Below, one piece after another: positions 1-8,226 of a stretch of DNA of 23,781 nucleotides. This DNA comes from Chara braunii. Its lineage: Eukaryota > Streptophyta > Charophyceae > Charales > Characeae. Both the position numbers and the translations under genes were made by a program. Numbering within the stretch: the first letter of the stretch is position 1; every line of letters begins with the position of its first letter. The DNA lies in the NCBI GenBank assembly GCA_003427395.1, contig BFEA01000137.1, positions 946,661 through 970,441 of the forward strand, read 5' to 3'. A model generated the notes under the pieces. The model was not told where the DNA came from, made no database searches, and saw only the letters and a list, made by a program, of their open reading frames with translations.

Positions 1-325
1 GGGCGGCCTCCCTTCAGCCTGCGACTGGGCCTCAGTGGCTGAACCCAGGCCCAATACAGTTGGGGCCCGGGAGATGCAGTTGCGCCCCTCTCGACAAGAC
101 CTGCGGCCAGATTCAGACAGTGGGCCGGTTTCCCTTTGGCATTTTCGGCCTCTATACCCAGCATGCATTGTCGGCCTCAAGTTCAAGTACCCAGGGCCTA
201 ACTAACTCAGAGGCCCTGGGTTTTCAGCATTTGCTGAAATCCGAGACTCTGTGCACTCCAACCAACTGGCATGCTGCAACTGTATGAACCCCACTTCGTG
301 AAATGTTGGCACAGAGGGCTCTTGT
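1..325 (-). mobile_element. LTR fragment of a Ty3/gypsy element (truncated)
   Basis: This stretch matches 2478-2802, inside the LTR at 1805-2910, base for base without gaps; I count about six substitutions in 325 bases. The match stops abruptly at 325/326, where the sequence changes to gag. It therefore covers an internal LTR segment that lacks both LTR ends. It begins at exactly the base that follows the N at 2477, so the window start may be a contig edge. Orientation follows the related LTRs, whose element direction is minus. The fusion of mid-LTR to gag could be a deletion, a recombination product or a misassembly. Confidence 0.75.
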
Positions 326-658
326 AGACTGTCGTGATCCTACAGCACTGGAAGTGCCCGTGGACCCTGTTGGCATTCCAAACTGGGGCCCAGACGAGAA
401 CGCAACAGACGTTGCAGCGGAGGATGCTGCTGCAGAAGACATGACTGCTGCCCTGGCTGCTGCTGCAGCCTGTTCCCTAGCTGCAACATTTGCTGCCTCT
501 CTCAATGCTGCGAGAGCACGGGCTCTGCGTTCAGCACGAATGCGTCTTTCGTCTTCCGGTTGTAGGGCCTGGAACACGTGCGGGATCCTAAGTGATCTAG
601 CACGTGTTAGTCTAGCATCGTCCACTCCCTCCTCATCGATGTCTGATCCGTTCATCAA
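326..658 (-). pseudogene. gag N-terminus, gypsy element 1 (truncated)
   Basis: The minus-strand frame starts with two adjacent Met codons at 658 and 655. The second one aligns with the gag start at 13321 of the larger element. Shared features are an acidic start, a LTRxxSLRIPxVF-like segment, then an Arg/Glu-rich and Ala-rich stretch that is probably helical. The element-derived part is about 110 codons. Beyond 325 the frame runs on into LTR sequence until a stop at 224, so the last 30 or so codons are not gag. The matrix/capsid region and the zinc knuckle are absent. Gag would form the particle shell of the retrotransposon; this copy cannot. Confidence 0.75.
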
Positions 659-1786
659 TTAAACAAACATTATCTGCACTAGAATCCCCTAGTGGAATCC
701 TACCGCAGCATGTGTCTGACCGGCACCTAATTTTCTAAATATAGTTGTGTCCGGCGAGTCCCCTACTGTACCGAATCAAGTGGCACGTCTACAACATTCA
801 CACAGATTGTCTACATTGTCTAAATGTATCTCGATAGGTTCACTTACAGCAGCATTAGACAGAACTGGCTATGGTAGCATACAACAGTCCTACCTAATCT
901 GTCTGTGAGGTGTTAGCAGTTTGTCCACCAACTAATCAAAGATACAAAAAGACAATGTAGCAGATCTATGATGAGTGGGTATGGTTGTGTATTCAGTTGA
1001 GCACCAATTAGAACCTACCCTCCCCTCAATCCAACATACCGAACAGCATCATTGAGCGAGCAGTGTCTTCGTGTGTGTATCGGCCCACCCCTGTGCCCAA
1101 GTCCATTACCGAGCAAGCCAGCCCAACCACTCTTCTTTACCCTCGTATGGCGACGAGCCTTCCTGTCCATGTGATCTGGCTGATCAGGAGGAATTTATAG
1201 AGCGCCCCCATCTCTTCAGGAATTATTTAACATCGCAGTCAGGACGACGATCACAGCCAGATTCACAATGAACTCCCAACCAGAAATATTTATAGACGGT
1301 CTGGTAAGCGTCTGTCATGGGCTGGCACACCCGGCAGGACTTCTATTCAGCGCAGCAAGTGCCTTAATGGACAGCAGCCATCGCATGCGTGACCTACTCC
1401 CATTGGGTTGGCATGGTGACCGTGACCCAGTGCTTCGACCAGGGCCCTTCAGAGGCACCGCCCTTACTCCTTCCAGATGCTTCCGCGAAGATTGTCGTCT
1501 CTCAAGGTAGCGCGCTCACGACACCTCACCAAAAGAGAGGACTCTCAAGTTGGACTCACTTCCTCACGGTAAGAAGAGATTGAGAGAGTAGATACTGTCT
1601 CTTATACACATCTAGATGTGTATAAGAGACAGGCCTACACTGCCGTCTTAGCCTTCCGGTGCACCCCTCTCTACCCAGGGCGTGCACCTAATGTGGCCTG
1701 ACGTCACAAGTACCCACTGCGAAGAAGCATCATCAACGCACCAAGTCTGTATAACGCCAGCGTGCCAAAGGTAAGTGGCGATCAAA
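659..1786 (-). other. Untranslated leader of gypsy element 1
   Basis: This stretch lies between the primer-binding site and gag and has no convincing gene. The part at about 660-1160 matches 13322-13800, and the part at about 1170-1594 matches 20570-21007, so the two leader pieces that are far apart in the larger element are contiguous here. The stretch 1633-1786 loosely matches about 21180-21350. The missing middle, about 170 bases relative to the other leader, lies exactly where the sequencing adapter sits. The short plus-strand frames here have no recognisable similarity. Confidence 0.7.
1595..1632. other. Nextera mate-pair junction adapter (library artefact)
   Basis: The sequence is CTGTCTCTTATACACATCT followed directly by its reverse complement AGATGTGTATAAGAGACAG. 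These are two 19-bp Tn5 mosaic ends placed head to head, which is the junction adapter used in Illumina Nextera mate-pair libraries. It is perfect over all 38 bases and is not genomic. The leader alignment to 20570-21368 breaks at its left edge and resumes only loosely after it, so the two sides are probably not adjacent in the genome. Confidence 0.97.
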
Positions 1787-1801
1787 CCAGCACCGATACC
1801 A
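1787..1801 (-). promoter_or_regulatory. Primer-binding site, gypsy element 1
   Basis: On the minus strand this reads TGGTATCGGTGCTGG, three bases (1802-1804) after the LTR end ...TTGCA. It resembles the TGGTATCAGAGC site complementary to the 3' end of initiator tRNA-Met, common in plant LTR retrotransposons, with a few differences. It fixes the element direction as minus and the inner LTR edge at 1805. Confidence 0.75.
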
Positions 1802-1804
1802 AAT

Positions 1805-2910
1805 TGCAAGGAACATGAATATGGACGAAGCACAGAAATCCAGAATGCAAAATCACACTGAAGTCCAAGTAGTCAAAGCCAAAGCAGATAGCACAATGGA
1901 ACCGAGTAACCATCCAATTGAGAATGATACAGAAGAATCGTGAGTCAATGTCCATGCCCTACAGGGCAACACCAACAGCATAACCCAATGTAGCTCTCTC
2001 TCATGAATGGCGCCAGGCGCCCTATCTACTCTACAGACTAAGCCTACAACTACAGCAATGAAAGCAACCAGACAACTTGACTACCAGCGAGTGATGATGT
2101 CAACACCAATGCCGACCTCCACCTCCACCAGGTACGTGTCCTCTTCACCNACACTCTCCCTTGTACCCACACAGNGCCCNTCACCTCNGAAGACCACCTT
2201 CGCCCTTCACCTCTNCTGTACCCTCATGCGGCCCNGCTATGGCTGCCAGTGCCTTGCATGCANGCAGCGCCCTACCGCCTAGTGCTAGCCTGCTTCACCC
2301 CAGCGCAGCGCAGCTCTTGCACAGCGCAGCACACATGCATTTGCGCAGCGTGCCCNCAATGCCCTGCATTGGCCAAGATCCCTGCCCACTCGCCNTGCTT
2401 GCCTATATGCCAGTGTTGCGTGTGGGCGGCCTCCCTTCAGCCTGCGACTGGGCCTCAGTGGCTGAACCCAGGCCCANGGGCGGCCTCCCTTCAGCCTGCG
2501 ACTGGGCCTCAGTGGCTGAACCCAGGCCCAATACAGTTGGGGCCCGGGAGATGCAGTTGCGCCCCTCTCGACGAGGCCTGCGGCCAGATTCAGACAGTGG
2601 GCCGGTTTCCCTTTGGCATTTTCAGCCTCTATACCCAGCATGCATTGTCGGCCTCACGTTCAAGTACCCAGGGCCTAACTAACTCAGAGGCCCTGGGTTT
2701 TCAGCATTTGCTGAAATCCGAGACTCTGTGCACTCCAACCAACTGGCGTGCTGCAACTGTATGGACCCCACTTCGTGAAATGTTGGCACAGAGGGCTCTT
2801 GTTGATTTGCTGGCCCACCTTCACTTAGGGCAGGCACGAGGCTTGCTGGGGCCTTAGCCCAGAACATGTACATCATGGCAAGGCCCCTACTTGAGGGCTC
2901 AATCCTCACA
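1805..2910 (-). mobile_element. 5' LTR of gypsy element 1
   Basis: The plus strand starts TGCAAGGAACATGAA and ends CCTCACA, so the LTR has TG...CA ends. It parallels the LTRs at 4341-5431 and 21369-22385 in order and in many blocks (LTR start, the CACCAGGTACGT block, CTTAGCCCAGAACATG, final CCTCACA) but has diverged clearly in the middle. Nine single Ns fall between 2150 and 2477, and a 52-base segment is repeated on both sides of the last N, so the internal length is uncertain. No target duplication can be checked because the other end is missing. The bases after it are CTTTG. Confidence 0.75.
2425..2529. repeat. 52-bp duplication around an N (probable gap artefact)
   Basis: Bases 2425-2476 and 2478-2529 are identical and separated by a single N at 2477. 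The same segment also starts the window (1-52). Unmerged contig ends on both sides of a scaffold gap would give exactly this. A real tandem repeat is less likely. Confidence 0.75.
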
Positions 2911-3815
2911 CTTTGGGCAAGCACCTCCCAACAGCATATGTTGTTCGGCCTCTAGAATACCAACGCCGGACGGCATAAACCAATAAAGAGGTGTATGGTC
3001 GAATTGAAATTTGAAAGGCCTCGGAGGGTCAAGTAAAGCAGTTTACTTGACCCCTCCACATAAAGGCCAACCTCCGACTCCCTGGCCCCACCCGATAGTA
3101 TTCCCTCCCCCCTCTTGGGAACCCCCCCCCAAAAAATTCTCACCTTCCAAATTTTATCGTGGATTTGGACAGATCTCGAAGAGCGCAGTCCGAATCCGTT
3201 GACAAAAAAAAAAAAAAAAAAACGAAAAATCCTGGGCATTTTTTTTTAAAACCGGTTTTCCGGTTCAGCCCCCCTGGGGTGGACCGGGGGAGGTGAACCG
3301 GCCGGTTGCCGGCCCACCCTTGATAAGCATATGATGGATGCCCTTTTTTTTTCATTTTTTTAATCACCTCCTTAACTGGTGCCACTGACGCAAAGTTTTC
3401 TAAATTTGAATTTTGAAGGGAAAAAAAAAAAAAAAAGTGATGGATGACCTTGACAATGTTGACATCCATTAAAATTGGAACGGCAAAAAAAAAAAAAAAG
3501 AGAAAGAGTAAGCATATCAGTGGCTTGTGGTAAAATGTTTCACACACTTCACAACTTACACACCAAACACCACGCATCGAGTTAGAGACGAACAGGTGCA
3601 GCAATTCAAAATCCCGCCGCCAATTTCGCCAAACGCGACGAAGGATCCTTCGTTCTGGCTTCACCCACCCAAACAGAGCACCCGAATAATTATCGCCACA
3701 CCTAGACTGAAAGTTGCCCCAAGTACAGGTATAATGAGTGGGCGTTCTGTTGAGGTGAAGACAGTGGGGGCCGAAAGGAGGAGAAGAACACGCTGTGGAG
3801 TTTTTTTTTCTTTTT

Positions 3816-3848
<33 letters not shown>

Positions 3849-3860
3849 AGTCCTCCTCAC
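2911..3860. other. Intron-like or intergenic spacer with homopolymers
   Basis: No gene is supported here. The stretch holds A runs at 3204-3222, 3421-3436 and 3485-3499, a T-rich tract at 3801-3847, a perfect hairpin at 3026-3053, and a G/C-rich block of short inverted repeats around 3250-3320. The lysine- or phenylalanine-rich reading frames come from the homopolymers. On the minus strand a long pyrimidine tract ends in CAACAG near 3750 and could act as a splice acceptor, but what follows does not continue the RSPH9-like similarity in the expected phase. Confidence 0.45.
3026..3053. repeat. 12-bp perfect inverted repeat, 4-nt loop
   Basis: GGGTCAAGTAAA (3026-3037), loop GCAG, then TTTACTTGACCC (3042-3053). 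After a one-base bulge, GGA/TCC pairs further, and GGCCT (about 3017-3021) could pair with AGGCC (about 3063-3067). It could be a hairpin in an intron or the remnant of a small foldback element. Confidence 0.8.
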
Positions 3861-3975
3861 CTGTGAAAAACTTGTTAATGATGACGTCATTGTTGGAGTT
3901 GACCACCATGGCGCCCAATGGCACAACACCTGTGTCTTCTTCAATTGCTCTGATAACCGCCGAAAGCCTTTCCAA
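3861..3975 (-). CDS. Candidate exon of a radial-spoke head protein 9 (RSPH9-like) gene
   Basis: The minus strand shows an acceptor (T-rich stretch ending GACCCAG) at 3978-3976, then 115 bases coding 38 residues plus one base, then the donor CACAG|GTGAGG. The peptide begins LERLSAVIRAIEEDT and continues with VVPLGA, two Asn-rich turns and NKFFTG. From memory it aligns without gaps over about 37 residues to a segment of human RSPH9, sharing the RL..VI..I......P.GA.........N..F.G pattern with roughly 11 identities. RSPH9 is part of the radial-spoke head of motile cilia and would be needed only in flagellate cells. I found no neighbouring exon, so this may be a gene fragment or pseudogene. The downstream intron begins with a long homopolymer. 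Confidence 0.5.
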
Positions 3976-4061
3976 CTGGGTCACACAAAAAACACGGCGG
4001 GTCACAAGGTTGATCCATGGTCGGTCGGAAACACACACAAAAAAAATAAAAAAATAAAAAA

Positions 4062-4138
4062 TGGAGGAGTATGTATGACCTGCTGGCAATTAGGGGGGTA
4101 ATCATTCATGAGGAGGAGGATCAAGGGCAAATTAGAGA
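4062..4138. repeat. Dispersed repeat, left copy (matches 22462-22543)
   Basis: The words TGGAGGAGTATG, TATGACCTG, GGCAATTAGGG, GTAATC.TTCA and GATCAA..CAAAT..GA occur in the same order at 22462-22543 on the same strand. Both copies follow an A-rich run. They lie on opposite sides of the large gypsy element, close to its two ends. Confidence 0.6.
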
Positions 4139-4169
4139 CAGCACGAACCAATGACGCAACGTAGAGACC

Positions 4170-4193
4170 GATCACTGCAGACAGCCTTTCCAA
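4170..4193 (-). pseudogene. Duplicated start of the RSPH9-like exon
   Basis: On the minus strand an acceptor-like stretch ending GTGACGCAG is followed by 24 bases that code LERLSAVI, the same eight residues that open the exon at 3975. The match then ends. The four base differences from the exon all fall in third codon positions and are silent. The intronic bases before it (TTTTGTGTGTGAC) also match those before the full exon, so the repeat covers at least about 45 bases. It is a truncated exon copy, probably not functional. Confidence 0.6.
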
Positions 4194-4233
4194 CTGCGTC
4201 ACACACAAAACGTAGGGCAGGTCCTTTTCCCGG

Positions 4234-4340
4234 AAAAAAAAAAAAAAAAAAAAAAAAAAACGGAAAAAAGAAAGGTAGCGGGGATAAAGTATCTCAGCCT
4301 TTTTTTTTCTTTTTTCTTTTTTTGGCTACGATCGAGTGTT
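4234..4340. repeat. A and T homopolymer tracts
   Basis: There is a 27-base A run at 4234-4260, then interrupted T runs at about 4302-4323 just before the large LTR element. With the earlier tracts (3204, 3421, 3485, 3801) they make an unusual density of homopolymers on both strands. Assembly lengths here are unreliable. Confidence 0.8.
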
Positions 4341-5431
4341 ACACGGAATATGAGTGTGAAGTTGTATATGATATACAAAAAACCAAGTCGCTAAATCACA
4401 CAGATGTCCAAGTAGTCTTGTCCAAGCAGAGAGTACAAATGCACCGAGAAAACCATCCATATAGAGCAATACAATGAAGTAAGGAGTCAATGTCCAAGCC
4501 CGTAGGCCACACCAACACAGTATCCAAAGTCGCTCCTCTCTGACTCGCGCCCAGCGCCCAGCCCACTCTACCCGACAATCCTAACTACATCTGGTTCACG
4601 CAACAGGCTCACTTCGACTCTCGAAGACTACATGACTGTCAAAACCATAGCCGACCTCTCTTCATGCACCAGGTACGTATCTCGTCACCCTCAATCAGAC
4701 CTTGATTACTCCACACTGCACCTCCTTCCCTGAAGACCACCAGATCGCCCGCTGTACCCCCTGGCGCCCAGTAGCCTGGCTATGGCTGCCTGCGCCGCGC
4801 TGCCCTGCAGCGCCCCACCTCGCCACTACGCGCCCCGTCAGCGTCTTTGGCAGCAGCGCAGCATCAAGCGAGAGTACAGCAGCACTTCCGCATTGCCTGC
4901 ACTGGCCAGAATGCCAGGACTGGACTGCCTCACTTCTTTTATGGAAGTGGCAGCCTCCTGGATGCTGCGTGTGGCCTGGCTGGAAGCTTCCAGTGCTTCC
5001 GGTTGGGCCTCAGACCCTGTGCCCAGGCCCGAGCCTACAGTTGAGTCCCTGGGCCCTTTTCAGTTGGGCACAGCCTGAGTCTCCGGACTTGGGCTGTTTG
5101 CTGCATCTGTGCAGGGCTCCCAGGCAGGTGCGCCAGCAGTACTGCTTTTCCAAAGGCCGATGGCTTGCTTCCCAATGTATCGGCCCTGCTTTGTTTGTGT
5201 GTGCCCAGGCGCGACTGTCAAGGCCTGGGCCAACTGTATGACGCACCTTAGTGAGGCCCACGCGTCTACCCAACCAACTGGCGTGCTGTGAGAGCCTGAA
5301 TACCCACATATGGAAATATCGAATTTTGGCCTCAGGCCCGCCTTCACTTAGGGCGGGCACTCGGCTTGCTGGGGGCCTTAGCCCAGAACATGTGATGTCT
5401 GATAGGGCCCCTTGAGGGCTTGTTCCTCACA
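4341..5431 (-). mobile_element. 3' LTR of the large gypsy element
   Basis: It is collinear with 21369-22385. It ends CCTCACA on the plus strand right beside the polypurine tract, so in element orientation it starts TGTGAGGAAC. The opposite edge is degraded: ACACGGAATATG here against TGCAAGGAATATG in the partner. It holds extra blocks missing from the partner (near 4797-4812, 4862-4878 and 5058-5107). Together with many substitutions this points to an old insertion. Confidence 0.85.
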
Positions 5432-5445
5432 TTCCATCCCCCTTA
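5432..5445 (-). promoter_or_regulatory. Polypurine tract
   Basis: The minus strand reads TAAGGGGGATGGAA directly before the LTR start TGTGAGG. This is the expected position and composition for the plus-strand priming site in reverse transcription. It confirms the inner LTR edge at 5431. Confidence 0.75.
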
Positions 5446-5469
5446 GCTTCGAAAGTCCGCTGAGATGCT

Positions 5470-6319
5470 TCAGGCTGGTGCCTTCCCCTTCGGTTTCTTC
5501 TCATAATCTGCCACAATCTGAGGAGCTGTCTTGACAAGTTCCTCCCTTCCCTTAGGATCCGTATGATGCCTGAAATGCACTCTGTACTCCCTTGCCGGTT
5601 TAGGAGGTCGTCCCCTGCCAGGTGGCTTGGGAACAGGCGTGTCTCTGTGATCCAGGATGCCGTCGACGTCCACGTGGCCATCCATGGTTGGGGGCAGCAT
5701 AGATCTCCGTGATGGGAATTGTGCTGTCTCAGCGAAAGGTGCAAGCTTGGAGGCGTGAAAAACAGGGTAAGTGCGTAAGTGACCAGGGATATGAATGCCG
5801 TACGATGGACCATCCAAATCATTCCCCACAATATCCGAGACTTCCCAGGGACTAAAATACTGAGGCATTAGTTTCCTAGAGATGCCAAACTCCTGTCCCA
5901 ACTCACTAGCCTTGACCCAGACACGTTCCCCTACCTGAAATGTGGACTGTCGGCGTTTCTTATTCTCAGAAGCAATCATTGCTTCCTGAGATTTCTTGAT
6001 GTGTTTGACAGTCTGCTGCAACAATTTCTCGTACTGGACACCAAATTCAATGGTTCCAGGAGTTGCAGCAGTTCGGGTTTCAGGCAGGAGGAAGTCTAGA
6101 GCAGATCTAGGCTTCCATCCCAGATGCAGCTGATTTGGGGTGACCCCGGTGGTGCTGTGTACAGCGTTATTGTACAGACTGGCGATGAGAGGTAATTTCT
6201 CATCCCAATCATCCTGGCTGGGCTTGATGTAATGCCTCAGCAGATGCTGCACCACACGGTTCATCTGTTCAGCTTGCCCATTTGCTTCGGGAGAATTCCC
6301 AGAAGTCATTTGAAGCTGG
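5470..6319 (-). pseudogene. Integrase C-terminal half with chromodomain-like tail
   Basis: The minus-strand frame opens at the LINE junction and ends at a TGA (5472-5470). It holds the end of the integrase core (PEANGQAEQMNR, whose Glu completes the D,D-E triad; a segment like LPLIASLYNNAVHSTTGVTP), then a GERVWVKA-type C-terminal domain, GPSYGIHIPGHLRTYPVFHASKL, and a tail with GILDHR, a GRGRPPKP stretch and EYRVHFRHHTDP, ending ADYEKK. The tail has the layout of a chromodomain, as in chromoviruses, but lacks the usual Trp-Glu-Pro segment, so chromatin reading is doubtful. The N-terminal half lies at 8693-9216 beyond the LINE. The frame artificially continues through 6320-6471. Confidence 0.85.
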
Positions 6320-6413
6320 GATTTCCTCGAGGCAAGTATCTGTTCATCCTGCCCATTTGCTTCGGGAGGATTCCCAGAAGTCATCTGAAGTTGGGATTTC
6401 CTCGAGGCAAGTA
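6264..6413. repeat. 75-bp tandem duplication at the LINE 5' junction
   Basis: 6264-6338 and 6339-6413 match over 75 bases with about five substitutions. Each copy contains integrase sequence, the LINE target site and the first 19-20 bases of the LINE. The duplication therefore came after, or with, the LINE insertion. Confidence 0.85.
6303..6319. repeat. LINE target-site duplication, left copy
   Basis: AAGTCATTTGAAGCTGG at 6303-6319 matches AAGTCATCTGAAGCTGG at 8693-8709 with one mismatch over 17 bases. Both copies code the same integrase residues (SQLQMT) on the minus strand, so joining the gypsy sequence across the LINE restores a normal integrase order. Confidence 0.85.
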
Positions 6414-8026
6414 TGGAAAGAATGGGGGTAGGTCCCAACTTCAGGAAGTGGGTGCGAGTCTTATACAACAATGCCTCCGGTTGCGTTCAGATCAACGGTC
6501 TGCTATATGAAGGTTACCCAATCTCTAGGTCGGTAAGACAAGGCGATCCACTAGCACCACCTATTTTCTTATTCGTTATGGAAGCCATAGCTTCTTTCCT
6601 CCGTAAAGACCCTTCTATCCAAAGACTGCCTGAAATGAATGTGGGCTCCTCACACCATGTCATACTCCCTACAATAATCATGTTCGCGGATGACTTAACG
6701 GTGCTGATACGGGCCTCCAATTCGTCCATGGCAGCCTTAGTCAGAGCAATGGAAGCGTTTAGACTAGCATCAGAAATGAAGATTAATTGGGTAAAGACTA
6801 TAGGGTGGTGGCTATTCGATGAACCCATCCCGCAACTTCAAGGTCCAGAGAATCAGATGTCTTGGGAGAAACCGGAGGAACCAAAGAGATATTTGGGGAT
6901 TCAAGTGACAAAAGACGGCCCTGCTCCCCATATGGCACAGAATCTCCTAGCTGGTCAAATCAACAAAATAGGGAAGTGGAATCAAGCATTTACATCACTA
7001 GAGGGGAGGGCACTTGCCATTAACACCTCCATATTCTCAATGATGTGGTACATAGCCTCAATTTGGACTATACAAGACCAAACCATCAAAGACCTAAACA
7101 AGAAAGCCAGAGCCTACTTATGGGCAGGGAACCCTAACAAAGAGCACTACATTTCAAAGATAGCCTGGCACTGCATCACAAGGAAACCATCACAGGGGCG
7201 ACTAGGCATTATTGACCCCAAACAAGAAACGAAAGCCCTGCAAATAAAGTGGGTCATTAAGCTAGTGACCAAACAATCATTGTCGTGGAACAAATTAGCA
7301 CAAGACAGCATCAGAAATCTGGCCCCAACGGAGTCCCCCACTAACATGTCTGGACTGTTCTGGGTCATGAACAAAGACTGGAATCCAAGATCAGGGAGGA
7401 GAAGACACAGAAGCCGCGTCACCTCCCCCCTATTGGACGACCCTTATACGTATCTGGAGAGAGATCATGCCCGAGAAACGAAACAAACCCAGGTCCAAAG
7501 AGGAAGTGCTCAGGCAGCCTCTCTTTGGGAACCCTTGATCAGAGATGCGGGAGACCACCCGTGGGCACTCTCCGCCACACAAAGGGTCTGGCGAGTAGGG
7601 GACATCTGGAATGAGGAAAGGAAAAACTGGCTGGATGAAAACGAGATCAGAGTTCGACTGAAAGGCTGCCACCACAGGGAAGAAAACCTGCAAAAGATTA
7701 TACAGAGCATCCCTGGGGGCTGGGTTGAGCTACTAAAGGAGGAATTAACGTGGAAAGCGGGTGAGTGGGGAATCTTAATCCAAGACACCTCCCATGAGAG
7801 GGCCTACCAATTTTTCCATCGAATCTCAGGTTCAGGTCCAAGAGATGTCTTCACATCCTTCTCGATCTTGGAGACCAAGCCTGATGATCTGTACATCCAG
7901 AATATCAACCCAGAAAGAGTAGTGCTGAATGTGTTTATGGTCCATAAAATAAGGGTTGTAGGACTCTGGCCAAAACGGATATTTCAAATAAGGACAGCAA
8001 TTCAAGACCTCGAGTTTGACCCCTGA
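6395..8026 (+). CDS. LINE ORF2 fragment: reverse transcriptase, 5'-truncated
   Basis: About 543 codons are open from the truncation point; the first Met (6413) is internal. Visible RT motifs are SRSVRQGDPLAPPIF (the QGDPLSP block), MFADDLTVL (catalytic FADD), SEMKINWVKT and YLGIQVTKDG. Then come a thumb region with EGRALAINTSI and the LINE-typical RLGIIDPKQETKALQIKW segment. The motif-A Asp that would lie upstream is lost. The protein would copy LINE RNA at a nicked target; without the endonuclease and motif A it is dead. Its long open frame contrasts with the broken gypsy frames around it and suggests a younger insertion. The frame ends at TGA 8024-8026, and a further ORF2 piece follows in another frame. 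Confidence 0.85.
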   Translation, partial: DFLEASMERMGVGPNFRKWVRVLYNNASGCVQINGLLYEGYPISRSVRQGDPLAPPIFLFVMEAIASFLRKDPSIQRLPEMNVGSSHHVILPTIIMFADDLTVLIRASNSSMAALVRAMEAFRLASEMKINWVKTIGWWLFDEPIPQLQGPENQMSWEKPEEPKRYLGIQVTKDGPAPHMAQNLLAGQINKIGKWNQAFTSLEGRALAINTSIFSMMWYIASIWTIQDQTIKDLNKKARAYLWAGNPNKEHYISKIAWHCITRKPSQGRLGIIDPKQETKALQIKWVIKLVTKQSLSWNKLAQDSIRNLAPTESPTNMSGLFWVMNKDWNPRSGRRRHRSRVTSPLLDDPYTYLERDHARETKQTQVQRGSAQAASLWEPLIRDAGDHPWALSATQRVWRVGDIWNEERKNWLDENEIRVRLKGCHHREENLQKIIQSIPGGWVELLKEELTWKAGEWGILIQDTSHERAYQFFHRISGSGPRDVFTSFSILETKPDDLYIQNINPERVVLNVFMVHKIRVVGLWPKRIFQIRTAIQDLEFDP

Positions 8027-8028
8027 GA

Positions 8029-8226
8029 ATGGGCTTAGCCCTCCGAGTCTCCGACCGAAACAGAGCTACTAAACCACCAATCCCAATTTCTGATTACACA
8101 GTTAAGCTAGGTTATAAAATGCTGTTAAAAACAAAGGACCCAGACCCAATCATCAAAGGAAGATGGCACAAGCTAATTTGTTTTGAGGCAGACCTGATAG
8201 CAAAAAAATCCATGGAAGAAATATAA
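8029..8226 (+). pseudogene. LINE ORF2 C-terminal remnant, frameshifted
   Basis: This frame of about 65 codons lies two bases out of frame with the RT. It contains YTVKLGYKMLLKTKD followed by a KGRWHKL segment, which resembles the pre-zinc-finger region (zf-RVT type) seen at the C-terminus of plant LINE proteins. No full Cys/His finger is visible. Bases 8227-8615 behind it are AT-rich 3' sequence with no gene. Confidence 0.55.

Noticed and set aside
303-662. Ala/Ser-rich plus-strand frame of 119 codons
   Set aside because: It is the antisense shadow of the Ala-rich gag N-terminus on the minus strand.
2007-2857. Plus-strand frames across the N-containing LTR
   Set aside because: They contain many unknown residues, lie in an LTR and repeat the artefactual 52-base segment; not genes.
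3638-3653. 16-bp palindrome ACGAAGGATCCTTCGT
   Set aside because: Single occurrence with no repeated partner or nearby gene start; not enough to claim a site.
3888-3895. TGACGTCA, a CRE-type transcription factor site
   Set aside because: It lies inside the candidate exon and is explained by its codons (Asn-Asp-Val-Ile).
3661-4089. 142-codon minus-strand frame taken as a whole protein
   Set aside because: It runs through a homopolymer that codes a lysine run. Only the 38-codon exon part has protein-like similarity and splice sites.
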